Assembly: GCA_019187105.1 (NCBI GenBank)
Contig: JABAQM010000001.1
Coordinates: 868,001 to 932,000, forward strand
Reading direction: 5' to 3'
DNA length: 64,000 bases
From: Fimbriimonadaceae bacterium
GTDB lineage: Bacteria; Armatimonadota; Fimbriimonadia; Fimbriimonadales; Fimbriimonadaceae
A model generated the notes under the pieces. The model was not told where the DNA came from, searched no databases, and saw only the letters and a program-made list of their open reading frames with translations. The position numbers and the translations under genes are program-made. Below are positions 33,632 through 42,513 of the stretch, piece by piece. Each line of letters opens with the position of its first letter. Position 1 is the stretch's first letter.

Positions 33632-34556
33632 GGACGACCTCCTTGCTAGCGGTTTCAAGGACGCGCAACACCTCGAGTGCGCTCTCGCCGTCGGAAATCG
33701 GTTTTGCCCTCTCCTTCACGCAGTCAAGAAAGTGCTCGAGTTCAAGGCTGAGGGGCTGGCCGGCTCCTTCGAAAACCACCTCTTCTCCGTCGTTGTGATT
33801 CGCCAGGGCCCGGTCGATATGCTTCCGGTGCAGGGTAACGGTCTGTGCCAGCTCGTCATAGACGAGCATGGCGCGGCTGCCGACGATGACCGCACGACGC
33901 CGTAGCTCTGGCCATAGCCATGAGGCGTGGAGATGGCTCTTCACACCACCCTCAAAGCTCAAGTGCAGGTAGACGTCGTCGGCGATGTCGGGGTTCAGCA
34001 CACAGTGGGATTCGGCAGCGACCTTGGTTGGCGACTGCCCTACCCAATATAGGGCCACGCTGACATCATGCACGCCCAGCGACCACAAGACGTCCTCAAA
34101 GGCTCGCGCACGACCCAGATTCAGACGAGCTTGGTGGATGGAGCGCAGCTCGCCAATCATGCCCGACCTCACCGCGTCGTGGACGAACCGAATCGCCGGC
34201 TGATACAGCAGCAGATGGCCGGCCATGAGGATGGCGTCTTGGTCTCGGGCCGTCCTAACCAAGTCCTCGGCGTCGCGCACGTTCAGCGTGATGGGCTTCT
34301 CGATCAGGACGTCGGAACCGCGTTCAAGAAGGGCGAGGCCGATCTCATGGTGGGTAGGTGCGGGCGACGCCACCACAAAAGCTTTGGCATCGGCATCCTC
34401 GAGCCGAGCGTGGACCGGAATGCCTGGATATTCGTCTGCGACTCTCTGGCGAGCGGCCTCTTGAACTTCGACGACGCTGTCCAGGGCACCCATTTGATGG
34501 AGGGTGCGAATGTGGTTTTGGCCCCAGTGGCCGGCGCCCACGACGGCGACTTTCAT
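33624..34556 (-). CDS. wbpB: Gfo/Idh/MocA oxidoreductase (WbpB/WlbA-like)
   Basis: An NAD-dependent sugar oxidoreductase. The N-terminal Rossmann fold has [17 protein letters not shown]. The conserved EKP motif ([11 protein letters not shown]) carries the catalytic lysine, and [20 protein letters not shown] is typical of WlbA/WbpB. It would oxidise C3 of UDP-N-acetylglucosaminuronate to the keto form used by the aminotransferase. Its start overlaps the stop of the dehydrogenase gene by 4 bp. Confidence 0.9.
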   Translation of the reverse strand: MKVAVVGAGHWGQNHIRTLHQMGALDSVVEVQEAARQRVADEYPGIPVHARLEDADAKAFVVASPAPTHHEIGLALLERGSDVLIEKPITLNVRDAEDLVRTARDQDAILMAGHLLLYQPAIRFVHDAVRSGMIGELRSIHQARLNLGRARAFEDVLWSLGVHDVSVALYWVGQSPTKVAAESHCVLNPDIADDVYLHLSFEGGVKSHLHASWLWPELRRRAVIVGSRAMLVYDELAQTVTLHRKHIDRALANHNDGEEVVFEGAGQPLSLELEHFLDCVKERAKPISDGESALEVLRVLETASKEVVHV

Positions 34557-35899
34557 AGGAGGGTGATCTTCTCCCGGCCGCTCTCCACCTGTTTGGTCGC
34601 GTTCCGTGTATCCAGCACGTGCCTTGCTTCGCTTACGACCTTATGGTAGTCGACGTCGGAATGGTCGGTCGCGATGATGACCAGATCGTAATCGCCCAGG
34701 CGCCCGGTCGGATATGGGATGCCCGCCATCGAGAAACCGTGCTCGGAAAAGTTGGGGCAGAAGGAGTCGTGATAAGACACATCGGCACCCGAATCTTTAA
34801 GGAGCCGTATCACCTCGATTGCCGGTGACTCCCGATAATCATCCAGATCTCGTTTGTACGCCACGCCGAGCACGAGAACCTTCGACCGGCTGAGAGCCAC
34901 GCCCTGCTCGTTCAAGCATCGTGCTGCTTTCTCGACTACAAACTCGGGCATTCGACGGTTGATCTCGCCGGCCAGGGCAATGAAGTGTGTATTGAAGTTG
35001 TATTCCTTGGCCTTCCACTCCAGGTAATGAGGGTCCAGCGGGATGCAGTGGCCGCCGACTCCAGGCCCCGGATAAAAAGGCTGAATGCCGAATGGTTTGG
35101 TGAACGCCGCATCGAGGACTTCCCACACGTTTAGCCCCATGCGATCACAAAGCATGGCGAGCTCGTTCACAAGCGCGATATTCACCGCCCGGTAAGTGTT
35201 TTCGAAGACCTTGACCAGTTCGGCCGCCTTGGCGCTGCTAACCGTCACCACCTGCTCGATGGTCTGACTGTAAAACTCGTAGCCAACCCGCTGGGAGTGG
35301 CGTCCCACCCCACCCACGACCTTGGTGGTGTTCTTGGTCGTGTATCGTCGATTGCCTGGATCGACACGCTCAGGCGAGTGAGTGAGGAAGAAATCGCGTT
35401 CGACCTTCAGACCCGTCGACTCCAGGATGGGCAGCATGACCTCGTCAGTCGTACCCGGATAGGTCGTCGACTCGAGACTGACGAGATGGCCCGGTTTCAG
35501 GTGCGGCGCGATCTGCTCCGTGACGTGCCGAACGTACTTGAGCTCAGGGGTTAGATTCTCGGTCAAGGGAGTGGGTACCGCGATCACGATGACATCCACG
35601 TCCCGGATGGATTCGAAGCCTGTTTCGGCAACGATCAGCCCAGACTCGACGCATGCTTTAAGCTCGGCATCGTCGACGTCACCGATGTAGTTTTCGCCAC
35701 GGTTGACCTGGAGGACGCGGTCGGCACTGCGATCGATACCGATGACTGAGAAGCCGACCTTGGCCTTCTCGACGGCGAACGGTAAGCCGACATACCCTAA
35801 TCCAACCACGGCGACCTTGGCCTGCCTCGAGCGAATGCGAGCAATCAAGGATTCGACAAGGTGTGACTGATCGGGCTGAGATGGCGAGAGTGTTTCCAT
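34553..35899 (-). CDS. wbpA: UDP-N-acetylglucosamine 6-dehydrogenase-like nucleotide sugar dehydrogenase (WbpA type)
   Basis: The four-electron oxidation of a UDP-hexose C6 to a carboxylate. NAD site: VAVVGLGYVGLPFAVEKAKV. The catalytic Cys is in GVGGHCIPLDPHYL, and VLVLGVAYKRDLDDYRESPA marks the C-terminal domain. The pattern NTYRAVNIALVNELAMLCDR is like the UDP-GlcNAc/ManNAc dehydrogenase group rather than UDP-glucose dehydrogenase. I start at the ATG at 35899; a TTG at 35929 is possible. It supplies UDP-GlcNAcA to the WbpB, WbpE and WbpD enzymes encoded next. Confidence 0.92.
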   Translation of the reverse strand: METLSPSQPDQSHLVESLIARIRSRQAKVAVVGLGYVGLPFAVEKAKVGFSVIGIDRSADRVLQVNRGENYIGDVDDAELKACVESGLIVAETGFESIRDVDVIVIAVPTPLTENLTPELKYVRHVTEQIAPHLKPGHLVSLESTTYPGTTDEVMLPILESTGLKVERDFFLTHSPERVDPGNRRYTTKNTTKVVGGVGRHSQRVGYEFYSQTIEQVVTVSSAKAAELVKVFENTYRAVNIALVNELAMLCDRMGLNVWEVLDAAFTKPFGIQPFYPGPGVGGHCIPLDPHYLEWKAKEYNFNTHFIALAGEINRRMPEFVVEKAARCLNEQGVALSRSKVLVLGVAYKRDLDDYRESPAIEVIRLLKDSGADVSYHDSFCPNFSEHGFSMAGIPYPTGRLGDYDLVIIATDHSDVDYHKVVSEARHVLDTRNATKQVESGREKITLL

Positions 35900-35932
35900 G
35901 CAAGAAAGCGGGGGCCTTGCCCAAGCCAAATT

Positions 35933-37201
35933 CTACCCAGGCGCGGGCTCACGACGCAGGGTCGACGCCTTACGCGATAGCCATAACAATACAATATACA
36001 TTATCGAATAGGCTGCCGAGAACAAGATAATCATAAGAAGCGAATTCTTAAGCCATGAAGCCAGTGCCAAACTCAAGGCAATGAGCAACAGCAAACCAAT
36101 CTGCCAAGCCAAGTCCCACCGTTGCTTTTCTGCGACATATAGTGTTCTCGAGAGTGGGCTCGCTATGAATGCAAGTGCGTAATACGGTGTCAGCCATTGG
36201 GCATAGACTCCCGCTTGCCTCCACTCCTCGCCAAAGACAAACGCAAAGATGGACGGGCCAAAGGGCAGCACCGTTACGAGCAACGGCAAACAACCGAGAG
36301 CCAGCAGACGCGCCGTAACCTCCCACGATCGTCGACAGCTGCCACTCGCAATCCGCTCCTGGGCGGCCCGTTGCTTAAAAATGTCCGCAAACGAGTCCCC
36401 GACCACCGCAAGGGGAGCGGCCAGCACACGATGGCAAAAGGCAAACGAGCCCGCCACTCCGGCGCCGAATAGGGCCTTCATGACCAGCAGTGGCATTTGG
36501 TTCGAGAGTGAATTTGCAACCGCAGCCAGGATCGAATATCGTGGAAAGTCCTGGTAGGTCCTTGCCATTTCAAGCATGGCTTGTCGGCTAACTGAATTGC
36601 GAGTCTCTGAAGTGTCCTTAAGCAACCTATAGGCCATAAACAAAGCACCTATTGCGAACCCGAGAGCGAATCCAGCAATCAGCCAACGGCCATCCTTATC
36701 CCGTTGCGGACCTAGCATAAACGGTGCGGCTAGCGGCACTCCAGCAGTAATCACGCCTTTGAGAACCCTATTGATCGCTATTGTGCGATAGGCCTCTTTT
36801 CGATTTAACCAATATGTGAGGGCCAGATAGGTCCCGATAGCGAACAGAGTACAAGGTATTCCCCATAGCCACCACGAGTCCAGAAAACCGGGCACGAAAA
36901 AGTGCACGGCCGCCAAGACCACAGCGATGAAGGTGCTGACGAGAAAGGCAAGTGACACCGTCAGACCCAGCAGATTCAGTCCGTCCGCATCGGATTCGGG
37001 GAGCAGGATGGCGAGCTCGAATCGTCCGCCAACGATGTTGGAGGCTAGCGAAACGATCGCGATGAAGACGCCCAGGGCGGCAAAGTCCTCCACCCCGTAC
37101 TGGCGGGAAAGGACTGGACTGACAAGGATCGGCAAAACTTGTCCAACAGCCGAGCCGACCGAGAGGGTCGCAACGTTGCGTAGAAGCGAACGGCTATCCA
37201 T
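35933..37201 (-). CDS. wzx: Polysaccharide flippase (Wzx/MATE-like)
   Basis: About 12 transmembrane helices over 422 residues, opening with LLRNVATLSVGSAVGQVLPI and VSPVLSRQYGVEDFAALGVF, the usual start of Wzx-type O-antigen flippases. It would move lipid-linked oligosaccharide repeats across the inner membrane. The 3' part of the gene (about 35970-36900) is visibly more AT-rich than its neighbours, as is common for wzx and wzy genes exchanged between strains. Its start overlaps the end of the polymerase/ligase gene by 8 bp. Confidence 0.9.
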   Translation of the reverse strand: MDSRSLLRNVATLSVGSAVGQVLPILVSPVLSRQYGVEDFAALGVFIAIVSLASNIVGGRFELAILLPESDADGLNLLGLTVSLAFLVSTFIAVVLAAVHFFVPGFLDSWWLWGIPCTLFAIGTYLALTYWLNRKEAYRTIAINRVLKGVITAGVPLAAPFMLGPQRDKDGRWLIAGFALGFAIGALFMAYRLLKDTSETRNSVSRQAMLEMARTYQDFPRYSILAAVANSLSNQMPLLVMKALFGAGVAGSFAFCHRVLAAPLAVVGDSFADIFKQRAAQERIASGSCRRSWEVTARLLALGCLPLLVTVLPFGPSIFAFVFGEEWRQAGVYAQWLTPYYALAFIASPLSRTLYVAEKQRWDLAWQIGLLLLIALSLALASWLKNSLLMIILFSAAYSIMYIVLLWLSRKASTLRREPAPG

Positions 37202-38489
37202 CCATGACCGTTTGCGAACCCGCCCTTGGCGGAGCTAGAAAGGGTAGCAAGCCCAGGTAGGCAAAGAGATGGCGGTGCTCCGTCCAGGACGTGCTGACCA
37301 TTGCACTGGTCGCAACCATCATCACGCCAAAGACGATGTTCAGCCGTTCCGTGTCGCGGATGATCTGCGAGAACCTGTCTATTCGGCGACATGTCACCAA
37401 GACCGCTCCTCCCATCAAAACCAAACCGACGATGCCCAGTTCGGCGAGCATTTCGATTGGTGTGTTGTGGGGGTGGTCCCGGTTGTTAAAGCCGTGAATA
37501 TGTCCGAAGGAGCCGATGCCAATCCCAAACATCGGGTTTCGCTCCCAATCCTTGATCGCGAGCTCGCGCAACTTCGGTCGGATCGTCTCGCCGCCCTCGG
37601 TTTCCGGGCGCTCTTCCTCGATGGCCTGGATTCGCATAAAGGTGGTGAGGATTTCTGGCCTCGACATCGCTATCGCACCAGTTCCCGCGACCGCGATGAT
37701 GAGCATCATGGCATAGGCGCGAATCCGCAAGAACCGCTCCCGCAGCTTTGAAACCGGCAGGAGAAAGTCGTATAGGATGGGCAAGATCAAGATCAGCCCA
37801 GCCGAGACGAGCGCTTGGCGGCTACCGGAAATGAACACCAGAATAAGGAAGCCGGCAACGGCGGCCGCGAACCCAAAACGGCGCGAAAACGTGGTGCCCG
37901 CGCAAAGGAGGAGCGCGTAGCACCGGGCCATGCTTTCCGTGAGGGACTTTCCACGAGCGATGTAATCCGCAGAATTCTGGAGGTCGAGTCCGACTCCCAC
38001 GGTCACCGGCATGAAAATGAGCGCATACAGCGTCACGAAGACGACAAAGAACCCTACGAACAACATGCTGTTCAGAAATCGCCTTACCCTTTCCCGTTCT
38101 GAGGAAACGACGATGCATGCGACGAAGAAAGCGAGAAACGTGAGCGGCAAGTTGAAATAGATCCGAGAATCCGCGAAACCAGGGTTTCTGCTCCATCCAT
38201 GCGTTGTTGCGGCATAGCCAAAAGCCAGAAGCATCGCCAACGTCCCTCGGACACGGGTGACGTCCGGCTTGACCCGTCCACCGCTGAGGAGAAGGGCAGC
38301 CCCAACGAGGGTTAGAACCGCAAAGATCAGAGTGAGGTCGAAAGGAAGGAGATCTTCGCCGATGCCACTCTTGAAGATGCCCGCATGCACGAAGAGCGCG
38401 TAGCAGAACTCAAGGCAGAAGATGGACCTCAGCCTTGCCGGCAATGGCCTACCGGCTCGGCTCGGCGTCATGCTGTTGATAGCACTCAA
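37194..38489 (-). CDS. O-antigen ligase/polymerase family membrane protein (Wzy/WaaL type)
   Basis: About 11 transmembrane helices in 431 residues. The large periplasmic loop before the last helices contains ELAIKDWERNPMFGIGIGSF and HPHNTPIEMLAELGIVGLVL, the Wzy_C/O-antigen ligase signature with the conserved His. These proteins polymerise O-units (Wzy) or attach the chain to lipid A core (WaaL); sequence alone does not separate the two. First gene of the minus-strand operon and divergent from the WbpG-like gene; the 107 bp between them must hold both promoters. Confidence 0.85.
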   Translation of the reverse strand: MSAINSMTPSRAGRPLPARLRSIFCLEFCYALFVHAGIFKSGIGEDLLPFDLTLIFAVLTLVGAALLLSGGRVKPDVTRVRGTLAMLLAFGYAATTHGWSRNPGFADSRIYFNLPLTFLAFFVACIVVSSERERVRRFLNSMLFVGFFVVFVTLYALIFMPVTVGVGLDLQNSADYIARGKSLTESMARCYALLLCAGTTFSRRFGFAAAVAGFLILVFISGSRQALVSAGLILILPILYDFLLPVSKLRERFLRIRAYAMMLIIAVAGTGAIAMSRPEILTTFMRIQAIEEERPETEGGETIRPKLRELAIKDWERNPMFGIGIGSFGHIHGFNNRDHPHNTPIEMLAELGIVGLVLMGGAVLVTCRRIDRFSQIIRDTERLNIVFGVMMVATSAMVSTSWTEHRHLFAYLGLLPFLAPPRAGSQTVMDG

Positions 38490-38596
38490 GTCGGACTAGC
38501 GATAAGTATGGCCCAGAGTCGCCAGTTCGAACGTCTTTAAAGGTTGCGGCGATTGCTCTCTGGTACCATGAGGGCGTCGATTCGGACTGACGGCTT

Positions 38597-39772
38597 ATGG
38601 CTCAAGGCGCTCCTACGATTCTGGATCCACAGCAGGCGTCCAACCCCATCGACAGCGTTAGTTTCCGAAGGTGCACGCGTTGCGTGATGGACACCTCGGA
38701 GCCCGACATCGAGTTCGACGAGAACGGCCACTGCAATTATTGTCGCGACTTCGTGGTCCGGCTGGAGAACGAAACCTTCGTCAACCATCCGACCCGCAAC
38801 ATCGATGTACTCGTCGACGCTATTCGAAAGACGGGCGCGGGCAAACCCTATGACTGCATCATCGGGGTCAGCGGCGGGGTGGACAGCTCCTACGTCGCCT
38901 ATCTAGTTAAGAGCAAGGGCCTCCGGCCCCTGGCGGTGCACCTCGACAACGGGTGGAATTCCGAACTTGCCGTCGCCAACGTCCAGTCGGTCTTGGAAAA
39001 GCTCCAAATTGATCTCGTGACCCACGTAATCGATTGGGAAGAATTCCGCGATATTCAACTGTCGTTCTTTAAGGCGTCCGTCGTAAACCTTGAGATTCCC
39101 ACCGATCACGCAATCAATGCCGTGCTGCAGGCAATGGCCGTCAAGCACCACGTCAAATTCGTCATCAATGGCGGCAATATCCGTGGCGAGGGGGTTGGGC
39201 CGAAATCGTGGGGCTGGAACAACTTCGACCTTAAGCACCTTAGAGCAATCCACGCGCGTTTCGGCACGCGACCGTTCAAGACGTTCCCACAGTTACCACT
39301 CTGGCGGTTCGGTTTCAATACGTTCGTGCGCGGAATCCGTGTTATCCCCATCCTGAACTTCGTGGATTACAACAAGCTCGAAGCGCAGGAGCTACTACAA
39401 AAGGAATTGGGTTGGCGGCCCTATGGCGGAAAACACTACGAATCGATTTTCACCCGATTCTATCAGGGCTACATTCTGCCGCGGAAGTTCGGTGTCGACA
39501 AGCGAAAGGGCCACCTGTCCAGCCTTGTCGTTGCCGGCGACATGGAGAGACAAAAGGCCCTCGAGATTCTGGCCACCGACCCGTACGGCGAAGCCGATGC
39601 TGACACCGACAAGGCCTACGTTCTGAAAAAGTTTGGATGGACCGAAGCGGAGTTCACGGCCTACATGCTGGCGCCAGTCAAGCCCCACACCGCCTATCCG
39701 AACTCTGGCTGGTTCTTCGAGCGGGCGCCCGCCGTCCTCGGCAGAGCCAAGAAAATCGCCATGCGAATCTAG
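38597..39772 (+). CDS. wbpG: N-acetyl sugar amidotransferase (WbpG/PseA family)
   Basis: An ATP-PPi loop enzyme that adds an amidine to an acetamido sugar. The PP-loop is IIGVSGGVDSSYVAYL. Cys pairs FRRCTRCVMD and CNYC near the N-terminus form the expected zinc site. The middle has NGGNIRGEGVGPKSWGWNNF, typical of TIGR03573-type proteins. Together with HisH and HisF homologues, which deliver ammonia from glutamine, it should convert an N-acetyl into an acetamidino group, as on ManNAc3NAmA of P. aeruginosa O5 or on pseudaminic acid. Its stop codon shares CTAG with the convergent hisF gene. Confidence 0.92.
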   Translation: MAQGAPTILDPQQASNPIDSVSFRRCTRCVMDTSEPDIEFDENGHCNYCRDFVVRLENETFVNHPTRNIDVLVDAIRKTGAGKPYDCIIGVSGGVDSSYVAYLVKSKGLRPLAVHLDNGWNSELAVANVQSVLEKLQIDLVTHVIDWEEFRDIQLSFFKASVVNLEIPTDHAINAVLQAMAVKHHVKFVINGGNIRGEGVGPKSWGWNNFDLKHLRAIHARFGTRPFKTFPQLPLWRFGFNTFVRGIRVIPILNFVDYNKLEAQELLQKELGWRPYGGKHYESIFTRFYQGYILPRKFGVDKRKGHLSSLVVAGDMERQKALEILATDPYGEADADTDKAYVLKKFGWTEAEFTAYMLAPVKPHTAYPNSGWFFERAPAVLGRAKKIAMRI

Positions 39773-40560
39773 GCGACAGCGCCAAAGAAGGCGCTGCGTA
39801 ATTGGTCGCGCGTGGGATAGGTGATTAGGACAGCGCGATGCTTGCCGTGAAAAACAAACATGCTCCCGGCCGCAACCGCACTGGCGCCGGCTTGGACGGC
39901 CTTTGCCAAGTCCTCCAAACCCCCCGCCCCACCTAGGGCTACAACCGGGATCCCGACCGCTGCCGAAACCTGCTGAACCAGCGCCAGGTCGTAGCCATTC
40001 ATCGTTCCATCACGATCGATGGACTGAATGACGATCTCTCCCGCTCCGGCATCTTCCATCCGCCTGGCGTGGTCGAGGACATCGACCCCCACGGACCTCG
40101 TTCCTCCTTCGGCATACACCTTGTGCTTGGCAAGTAGGCCCTTCCGTACATCGATCGATACGATAACGCTTTGGGAGCCAAATGCCTGAGCGGCCTCGCT
40201 GACCAACCGGGGATCGGTGTGGGCGACCGTGTTCAGGCAGACCTTCTCCGCGCCATGCCGAATCAGGTTCTCGATCTGATCCATCGTCCGGATACCGCCA
40301 CCGAAGCTGAATGGCATGAAGGCCTCCGTCGCAATCTCCTTGATTAGCTCGAAGTCCGGTGGCATCCCTTTCTTTGTGGCAGCAATATCCAGCAGCATGA
40401 GCTCATCAACCTCTTTATCGTTGAAGATCTTCACCGCGTTGATGGCATCGCCGACGTAAACGCCATCCCTGAATTCCCGCGTTTTCGTTAGCCCTTGTCC
40501 CTGCAGCAGGAGGCATGGAATCACGCGGGGCAATTGTCGTGATCTACCTGCCGAGGGCAT
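39769..40560 (-). CDS. hisF: HisF-like ammonia channel subunit (HisF2)
   Basis: A TIM-barrel homologue of imidazole glycerol phosphate synthase cyclase. MPFSFGGGIRTMDQIENLIR, GAEKVCLNTVAHTDPRLVSE, IQSIDRDGTMNGYDLALVQQ and VVALGGAGGLEDLAKAVQAG are HisF signatures. Placement beside wbpG, and the absence of other his genes, points to the paralogue that passes ammonia to WbpG rather than to histidine synthesis. The start at 40560 overlaps hisH by 17 bp. The C-terminus (VLITYPTRDQLRSAFFGAVA) differs from histidine-pathway HisF. Confidence 0.9.
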   Translation of the reverse strand: MPSAGRSRQLPRVIPCLLLQGQGLTKTREFRDGVYVGDAINAVKIFNDKEVDELMLLDIAATKKGMPPDFELIKEIATEAFMPFSFGGGIRTMDQIENLIRHGAEKVCLNTVAHTDPRLVSEAAQAFGSQSVIVSIDVRKGLLAKHKVYAEGGTRSVGVDVLDHARRMEDAGAGEIVIQSIDRDGTMNGYDLALVQQVSAAVGIPVVALGGAGGLEDLAKAVQAGASAVAAGSMFVFHGKHRAVLITYPTRDQLRSAFFGAVA

Positions 40561-41194
40561 TGGAAAAAAACCTCATCCCGTGGCGGTGGCTCTTTTCGGG
40601 ATGGAACTGGGCTCCCCAAATATGGCCGGCTTCGAGAGAACAAGTGAAGCTGATGCCATAGTGGGCGGTTCCCGAAACCTGCCCTGGATTCTCCAGCTCC
40701 GCATAGAAAGAATGCACAAAATAGAACCGGCATTCGCCCTCCCAGCCTTCGTACATCTTCGCTCCGTCCGTACTACAAACATCGGTCCAGCCCATATGGG
40801 GGATCTTTAGGGTCTTACCGTCTTCAGTCGGCATCGATCCGGGAAACCTACGCGCTCGTCCTTTGATCCATCCGAGTCCAGGAAGCTGGCCCTCGTCGCT
40901 TCCATCGAGCATAAGCTGCATGCCAAGGCAAATCCCGAGGGTCGGTACCGCCCGGCGCATGACGGCCTCATTCAACGCATCGGTGAGACCAGATTCGTTT
41001 AGCCGCTGCATCCCGGCGTCAAACGCCCCGACTCCAGGCAGGAGGATCGACTCCGCAGCTACGATCTCTTCCGGGCTCGATGAAACCTGGCATGGAATGC
41101 CGATTTTCTTGCACATATTTTGGATCGATCCGATGTTCCCGACCCCGTAGTTGACGATCGTCACCACGGCTATATGATGGCCGAGTTCGGGCAC
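40544..41194 (-). CDS. hisH: HisH-like glutamine amidotransferase (HisH2)
   Basis: A class I glutaminase. The catalytic Cys is in LGICLGMQLM, and the His-Glu pair is in GAQFHPEKSHRHGM. The N-terminal IVNYGVGNIGSIQNMCKKIG and LPGVGAFDAGMQRLNESGLT are HisH signatures. It would release ammonia for the HisF2/WbpG complex. The start is uncertain: GTG 41194, 41167 or 41164, none with a clear ribosome site. The short divergent gap to the GT4 gene contains the promoter of both. Confidence 0.9.
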   Translation of the reverse strand: MPELGHHIAVVTIVNYGVGNIGSIQNMCKKIGIPCQVSSSPEEIVAAESILLPGVGAFDAGMQRLNESGLTDALNEAVMRRAVPTLGICLGMQLMLDGSDEGQLPGLGWIKGRARRFPGSMPTEDGKTLKIPHMGWTDVCSTDGAKMYEGWEGECRFYFVHSFYAELENPGQVSGTAHYGISFTCSLEAGHIWGAQFHPEKSHRHGMRFFSNALGR

Positions 41195-41244
41195 AGCCGG
41201 TCCGCCGGTGTCACAATCTCAACTTGGCGGCGCCGAGACGATTG

Positions 41245-42513
41245 ATGAGAATTTGGGTATTGACCGTTGGCGAGCCACTGCCGATTGATGGTCCGGCCCA
41301 GCGACTCCTTCGAAGCGGGTTGCTCGTCGATCTCCTGAGGCGCCGCGGACATCAGGTGACATGGTGGTCGTCGACCGTCGATCATTTCACACGACAGCAA
41401 CGAGCCCACGAGACGGTTACCCATAACCTCGAGAACGGCGCAGAGTTGGTGCTGCTCTACGGGAGGCTCTACCAACGCAGCATTTCCATCGCCAGGATTG
41501 TCAACCATCGTGAAACGGCCGCCGAGTTCGTGCGACTAGCACCGACTTTCGAACAGCCTGACCTCATCCTAAGCTCTTATCCAACCCTGGAGCTTTGTGA
41601 GGCAGCGATCGCTTATGCGGAACCGCGGGGCATTCCTGTCGCGGTGGATATACGCGACCGATGGCCGCATACGTTCTTGGAAGTGGTTCCCGGCCCTATT
41701 CGTACTGTCGGCCGACCCTTTCTTTCGCCAATGTTTGCCCAAGCCCGCCGAATTTTCCAGCATGCCGACGCCATTCTCGGCAACACGGAGGACATGGTGG
41801 AGTGGGGCCTGCAACAATCGGGCCACAACCGCCGTGAGGCAGACGTAGCCTTCCCGTTTGGCTACGAGCCGAGCGAGGTCTCAGCCGAGCAGCGCCAGGA
41901 AGCACAGCAGTTTTGGGCGAACAACGTTGCGTTCTCGGAGGAGGAGCTCGTGATCGCGTTTGGGGGCACCCTGAACCACTCGTTTGAACTCGAGACCGTG
42001 ATCGATGCAGCCCAGATACTCGAGGCGAAAGGTGCGCCGGTTCGCTGGGTGATCTGCGGCCAAGGAGATCGGCTGCCGGGCTACCGTGACCGTGCCAAGA
42101 ACCTGAAACACTTCCACCTAATGGGGTGGGTCCGGTCGCCCGAAATGCGCCTCTTGCTCGAGCGTGCCGATGCCGGCCTGATGCCTTATTGCGCCAACGA
42201 AAATTTTGGAGGGAGCATTCCTAACAAATGCATCGAGTACCTCTGCTTTGGCCTGCCGATCCTGTCCACCTTGGAAACGGGCACGCCGAGGCGCGCGCTT
42301 GAGGAGGCCGGTTGCGGCCTGTTTTACTCCAATGGAAAACCGGAGAAGCTGGCAGCCGAAGTCGAAGGCCTCGTTGCCGACCCGAAAGCGAAGGAGCGCA
42401 TGTCTCTAGCGGCCAAGCAATACTTCGAAGCGAACTTCAGGGCGGAGGCGGTGTACGGCCGAATGGCAGACCACCTGGAATCGCTTGTGCGCGAGCCAGT
42501 TAACGTGAAGTAG
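41245..42513 (+). CDS. Glycosyltransferase family 4
   Basis: A 422-residue GT-B enzyme. The N-terminal Rossmann half begins MRIWVLTVGEPLPIDGPAQR and contains SSYPTLELCEAAIAYA and VAVDIRDRWPHTFLEVVPGP, similar to the WbuB/WbpH group. The C-terminal half has the donor site: FGGTLNHSFELETVIDAAQI, WVICGQGDRLPGYRD and the E-x(7)-E-like region (NKCIEYLCFGLPILSTLETG). Retaining transfer of a sugar in the O-unit is expected; donor and acceptor cannot be told. ATG 41245 is preferred; a TTG at 41224 is also open. The 3' end overlaps the convergent transketolase gene by 14 bp. Confidence 0.88.
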   Translation: MRIWVLTVGEPLPIDGPAQRLLRSGLLVDLLRRRGHQVTWWSSTVDHFTRQQRAHETVTHNLENGAELVLLYGRLYQRSISIARIVNHRETAAEFVRLAPTFEQPDLILSSYPTLELCEAAIAYAEPRGIPVAVDIRDRWPHTFLEVVPGPIRTVGRPFLSPMFAQARRIFQHADAILGNTEDMVEWGLQQSGHNRREADVAFPFGYEPSEVSAEQRQEAQQFWANNVAFSEEELVIAFGGTLNHSFELETVIDAAQILEAKGAPVRWVICGQGDRLPGYRDRAKNLKHFHLMGWVRSPEMRLLLERADAGLMPYCANENFGGSIPNKCIEYLCFGLPILSTLETGTPRRALEEAGCGLFYSNGKPEKLAAEVEGLVADPKAKERMSLAAKQYFEANFRAEAVYGRMADHLESLVREPVNVK

